Below the pieces are notes generated by a model, which worked only from the letters and a program-made list of their open reading frames with translations, was not told the DNA's origin and ran no database searches. DNA of 8,128 nucleotides from Pseudomonadota bacterium. Lineage in GTDB: Bacteria; Myxococcota_A; Bradymonadia; UBA4248. Of this stretch, positions 5,728 through 8,128 are shown piece after piece. A program made the translations under genes and the position numbers. Positions within the stretch are counted from its first letter, which is position 1. The number at the start of each line of letters is the position of its first letter. Where the stretch lies: the NCBI GenBank assembly GCA_009786045.1, contig WQTY01000087.1, positions 1 to 8,128 on the forward strand, given 5' to 3'.

Positions 5728-5999
5728 CAACCGTGTTTGCGATTGGCTTGGCCGCCATATGCCTGATAGCATGTGAGGCTCAGAAAATGTGCGATGTTGC
5801 CGAAGACTGCACCAACCTCTGCAAAACATACGACAACAACGCGCTGGTGGTGGCCTGCTACGATGGCAATTGCCGATGCATCGCAGAAGAGGCACTGCGC
5901 TGCGATGAAACCATCCCCTGCGACGACGTCTGTGATGTCATCCTGCCCGGCACAACCGGAGAATGCGTCAACGGGCAGTGCAACTGCATTAAAAACTAA
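5718..5999 (+). CDS. Small lipoprotein with two tandem CS-alpha-beta-like Cys modules
   Basis: A 93-residue protein. The signal peptide is MRIT plus a hydrophobic stretch ending in lipobox LIAC, giving lipid acceptor C19 with E20 at +2 (outer membrane by the E. coli rule). The mature part holds 12 further cysteines in two repeats: C25, C31, C35, C47, C52, C54 and C62, C68, C72, C83, C88, C90. The spacings are C-x5-C-x3-C-x11-C-x4-C-x-C and C-x5-C-x3-C-x10-C-x4-C-x-C. This is the cysteine-stabilised alpha-beta spacing known from defensins and short scorpion toxins. The second repeat also has G81-x-C83 before the last strand. Unlike cationic defensins the modules are acidic (about -3 and -6 by count). 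The ATG at 5718 has AGGAAAG at 5707-5713 and overlaps the end of the dynamin-like gene. The fold is inferred from spacing only, and other small disulphide folds are possible. Confidence 0.82.
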   Translation: MRITTVFAIGLAAICLIACEAQKMCDVAEDCTNLCKTYDNNALVVACYDGNCRCIAEEALRCDETIPCDDVCDVILPGTTGECVNGQCNCIKN

Positions 6000-6721
6000 C
6001 CAGCAACGCCGATCGCCTCAAGAATGGCCTGGTGGGTTTGTTCGATGGTGCCGGAGGCGTCTATCCGAACACAGCCCCCCTGCGAATCGATCATCTCGTA
6101 GGCACGATAGCGCAGCTGCCGCGTATGCACATCGTCTGGAAACGGCTCATCCTTGGCTTCAATGCGCGCATTCATGGTTTCGTAAGGCAGCCAGAGCAGA
6201 AGCGCCACATCGGGTTTTGGCAGCCACGATGCCATTCGGTTTAAAACGCCATCGCTCCAGGTGTCATCGGGACAACGAAAGAGCAAATCCAGCCTGGCAT
6301 CTTCGATATAGCGGTCACAAATGACAACGTCATAGCGCCTGGCAAGACAGCGAAGCTTCACACCCCACTGCCACGTGGCATCCAAAAGTGCCACTGCCAG
6401 CCAAAGCCTTGCCGGCGCTCGCTCAGCCGCCGGTTTTGCATGGGCCTCACCGGAAGATGCAGCTTCAGCCTGTTCAGACGGCCTTCCGCCTCCTGCAAGA
6501 CAACCCGACGTTTTTAACTTTTGCCCGATGCGCTCGCAAACGCCCTGGCACAGGCGCCAAAGAGGACGAACCGCATCTTTCAGTGCCTGGAGCTCGTGGG
6601 AGTACCCCGGGCGATACCATAAAACCGCACAGGTCTTGCCCTGGGAAATGAAGTAGCGCCTGAGCCACTGAATATGGGTAGATTTCCCGGCAGCATCAAT
6701 GCCTGAGAGTGCGATTATCAT
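5996..6721 (-). CDS. Thymidylate-kinase-like P-loop protein
   Basis: A 241-residue protein of the thymidylate kinase-like nucleoside monophosphate kinase group. The P-loop is G7-IDAA-G12-K13-S14-T15. WYRPGYSHEL at 35-44 lies where true TMKs have their substrate motif. The D136-R137-Y138 motif follows the second strand (VVICDRY). Residues 70-105 are an Ala/Gly/Glu-rich, low-complexity insertion not expected in TMK. The residues after DRY (IEDARLDLLF) differ from the DRY-x2-S-x2-AYQ pattern of housekeeping TMK, so a different substrate is likely. The ATG at 6721 is preferred over an upstream in-frame TTG at 6736, because GAGG lies 5 bases before the ATG. It is the last gene of a three-gene minus-strand run, and its stop overlaps the stop of the converging lipoprotein gene by 4 bases. 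Confidence 0.82.
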   Translation of the reverse strand: MIIALSGIDAAGKSTHIQWLRRYFISQGKTCAVLWYRPGYSHELQALKDAVRPLWRLCQGVCERIGQKLKTSGCLAGGGRPSEQAEAASSGEAHAKPAAERAPARLWLAVALLDATWQWGVKLRCLARRYDVVICDRYIEDARLDLLFRCPDDTWSDGVLNRMASWLPKPDVALLLWLPYETMNARIEAKDEPFPDDVHTRQLRYRAYEMIDSQGGCVRIDASGTIEQTHQAILEAIGVAG

Positions 6722-6769
6722 GGAGGCCTCGTCCAAAAACCTGCCAGAGAACCCAGCAGGTGCATTGCA

Positions 6770-7174
6770 CTAATTTTTCGCAGCGGGACGCAAAGGCGGG
6801 GGATTGCCAGCCTTGGACCTGCGCATGATATGCTCGGACAGCGGCAGCGCCTCAATATCGCCGCTGGGCGTCAGCCCGGCGATGACAAAAAGCTGAACCC
6901 GGCCATCGGCCTCAAGGATCTGAAGCGCCTCAAGATGCGCTGCCGTGACACCGCGAAGCTGGTAGCTGGGGTTATTCAAAGCCTCAAGAAGCTTCTGGGC
7001 AGCATGAATACCCTCAAACAGCATCAACTTGTTCTCCTGCCCCCAAAGCTGACCATTCGTCACCCCGGATTCATCGACAAACATGATGGCATGGTAGGGT
7101 TCGGCTTTGGCAGTGGCATCCGGACAACATACAGAAAAGTCAAATGACAGAGAATCGCTATGTTCCTCACTCAT
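6770..7174 (-). CDS. Conserved-looking hypothetical protein, 134 aa
   Basis: Not recognised. A 134-residue soluble protein with no signal peptide or membrane segment. It starts with an acidic/Ser-rich tail, followed by alternating strands and helices (YHAIMFVDESG, LMLFEGIHAAQKLLEAL, AAHLEALQILEADGRVQLFVIAGL). This suggests a small alpha/beta fold. It ends in a basic, Pro-rich tail. No catalytic motif stands out. The ATG at 7174 is supported by a GAGGTGAG-type ribosome site a few bases upstream on the minus strand. It lies 46 bases after the PEGA-domain gene and 48 bases before the kinase-like gene, all in the same direction, so the three are probably one operon. Confidence 0.75.
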   Translation of the reverse strand: MSEEHSDSLSFDFSVCCPDATAKAEPYHAIMFVDESGVTNGQLWGQENKLMLFEGIHAAQKLLEALNNPSYQLRGVTAAHLEALQILEADGRVQLFVIAGLTPSGDIEALPLSEHIMRRSKAGNPPPLRPAAKN

Positions 7175-7220
7175 GCACTCACCTCACATTAAAGCAGGGG
7201 ACAAAACTCGCTGGACAACG

Positions 7221-7889
7221 CTAGTCCGGCAGAACGATGGCATTATCATTATTCGTGGCTGTCCCCTGACCCCTGTTAACGACGACGGCATTGTTCGACG
7301 TCACGCTGGAAGAAGATCTCGGAGAATCTGCCGTCGCAGATGCGGCCACAGGGGCTGCGACGGCCACCACTCTCTCTTCCAGCACAACCCTCTCAGAGAA
7401 TGTCTCATCCAAACGAATGGTGCGCCTTCCGAGCTCGTAACCCTCAAGCGCAACGACAAACTTCGAGGCCTCGTCAACGCGTTTGAGCTTCATCTGCTCA
7501 ATGGGGGTTGTCCCCACATAGATGCCATCGCGGTAAACCTCTGCACCAGAAGGCGTCGAAAACAGGCTGAAGTAAATCACCCCCTCATCCGCGACCGTGT
7601 CCCCAGCCACCACAAATTCATCCAGAGTCTTGATCGGCTGAGCATTCACTCGCCTGATCTCGCGCGCCTTCGCCTCTTCCTCGGCAACGCTGGCCTTCTG
7701 CGATTTCGCCGTATTGACGACATGAACCACGCCGAGCCCCACCATGCCCAACGTCAATACCACCACGACGATCACCACGACGGGCAAAGCCCTCGAACGA
7801 CGCCGAACAGTTGAGATAGACGGCTCAGAGGACCACACGCGAATGGAAGGATCCGATGTTTGCAACGATTTGACTGACGAACTCGTCAT
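7221..7889 (-). CDS. Single-pass membrane protein with periplasmic PEGA domain
   Basis: A 222-residue protein. Residues 1-34 are a Ser/Thr-rich cytoplasmic tail ending in basic RRRSR. Residues 35-58 are one very hydrophobic, Val-rich membrane helix. A short Glu/Ala/Lys/Arg helix (about 65-82) follows. Residues 105-165 then fit a PEGA domain, with FSTPSGAEVYRDGIYVGTTPIE, then KFVVALEGYELGRRTIRL. The final ~40 residues are Ser/Ala/Val/Asn-rich and probably disordered. The positive-inside rule puts the PEGA domain in the periplasm. PEGA is a small beta domain thought to act in surface-layer or envelope binding. In myxobacteria it often accompanies Ser/Thr kinases. The ATG at 7889 is chosen over a TTG at 7895 because AAGGAGGG lies 6-7 bases before the ATG but directly abuts the TTG. 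It is the first gene of the minus-strand run. Confidence 0.87.
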   Translation of the reverse strand: MTSSSVKSLQTSDPSIRVWSSEPSISTVRRRSRALPVVVIVVVVLTLGMVGLGVVHVVNTAKSQKASVAEEEAKAREIRRVNAQPIKTLDEFVVAGDTVADEGVIYFSLFSTPSGAEVYRDGIYVGTTPIEQMKLKRVDEASKFVVALEGYELGRRTIRLDETFSERVVLEERVVAVAAPVAASATADSPRSSSSVTSNNAVVVNRGQGTATNNDNAIVLPD

Positions 7890-7895
7890 AGCCAA

Positions 7896-7903
7896 CCCTC
7901 CTT
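7896..7903 (-). promoter_or_regulatory. Strong ribosome binding site of the PEGA-domain gene
   Basis: The minus strand reads AAGGAGGG, a near-perfect Shine-Dalgarno. It lies 6 bases before the ATG at 7889 and directly abuts the competing TTG at 7895, so it decides the start. It is the strongest ribosome site seen in the window. Confidence 0.8.
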
Positions 7904-7962
7904 GAGTCCAATCTCCGAAACCTGCCGTCTGCCATGTCTGATACCCACGACAGGTGGCCTAA

Positions 7963-7991
7963 ATTCTAGCGCAAGCCCCATGAATAGGGAA
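7963..7991 (-). promoter_or_regulatory. Candidate promoter of the minus-strand run
   Basis: On the minus strand TAGAAT (7963-7968) is a good -10 element. TTCCCT (7986-7991) lies 17 bases upstream as a poor -35. Transcription would begin near 7955, giving a leader of about 65 bases. Within that leader CCTGTCG and CGGCAGG could pair across a ~20-base loop. The assignment rests mainly on the -10 match and position. Confidence 0.35.
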
Positions 7992-8010
7992 GATAATTTT
8001 GCCGGTTGCC

Positions 8011-8128
8011 TGTAGGGGCGGCAATCTGCCGCCCGGGCGACGCAGTCGCCCCAGCCGGGCGTTGCGGGGCGGCGCCTGAGCCCCGCACAGGGGGTAGACG
8101 CGTATCGGCCTGTAGGGGCGACCGTCCC
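8011..8128. repeat. Cluster of GC-rich hairpins related to the left edge
   Basis: Three complete hairpins and one cut by the window end. GGGCGGC (8016-8022) pairs GCCGCCC (8028-8034) around AATCT. GGGCGAC (8035-8041) pairs GTCGCCC (8045-8051) around GCA. GCGGGGC (8064-8070) pairs GCCCCGC (8080-8086). The sequence TGTAGGGGCG at 8011-8020 recurs exactly 100 bases later at 8111-8120. There it continues as GACCGTCCC, matching 67-83 at the left edge base for base. CACAGGGGG at 8086-8094 resembles CGCAGGGGG at 15-23 and 1637-1645. The arrangement suggests a mosaic of short intergenic palindromic repeats. Confidence 0.75.

Noticed and set aside
7107..7814. 235-codon plus-strand frame opposite the PEGA-domain gene
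   Set aside because: The translation is Arg/His-rich with no domain. The opposite strand has a membrane helix, PEGA domain and strong ribosome site.

Overview
This looks like chromosomal DNA from a GC-rich, Gram-negative bacterium. Two predicted outer-membrane-type lipoproteins, a PEGA-domain membrane protein and a TadA/RecF/YigZ housekeeping set fit a deltaproteobacterial lineage (Myxococcota or Bradymonadota-like). This placement is an inference from gene content, not from a database match. None of the five intact tRNA genes encodes its CCA end.

Layout. (1) 1-263: a non-coding edge with GC-rich palindromes and a perfect 23-bp tandem duplication, then a possible promoter. (2) 264-1396: a dense plus-strand stable-RNA cluster in the order tRNA-Ser(GCU), tRNA-Arg(ACG), tRNA-Arg(ACG), a decayed third tRNA-Arg copy, tadA, tRNA-Ser(CGA), tRNA-Ser(GGA) and the small SRP RNA (ffs). 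TadA makes inosine-34 in tRNA-Arg(ACG), so the enzyme gene sits among the genes of its own substrate. (3) 1397-1686: non-coding, with several strong palindromes. (4) 1687-5999: a very compact plus-strand run of five genes: a YigZ/IMPACT-family protein, a lipoprotein of unknown function, recF, a dynamin-like GTPase, and a small Cys-rich lipoprotein. Adjacent genes are separated by 14 bp or less, or overlap by about 10 bp. (5) 5996-7889: a convergent minus-strand run of three genes: a PEGA-domain single-pass membrane protein, an unrecognised 134-aa protein, and a thymidylate-kinase-like P-loop protein. (6) 7890-8128: the leader of that run, followed by another cluster of GC-rich hairpins related to those at the left edge.

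The most interesting item is the 93-aa lipoprotein at 5718-5999. Its mature part is two tandem six-cysteine modules with spacing C-x5-C-x3-C-x10/11-C-x4-C-x-C. This is the cysteine spacing of CS-alpha-beta peptides (defensins and short scorpion K-channel toxins). Here the modules are acidic, lipid-anchored, and encoded overlapping a dynamin-like GTPase gene. Other points to follow are the tadA / tRNA-Arg arrangement with a pseudo-tRNA forming the tadA leader, an unusual U73 in tRNA-Ser(CGA), and a family of hairpins whose stem sequences co-vary.
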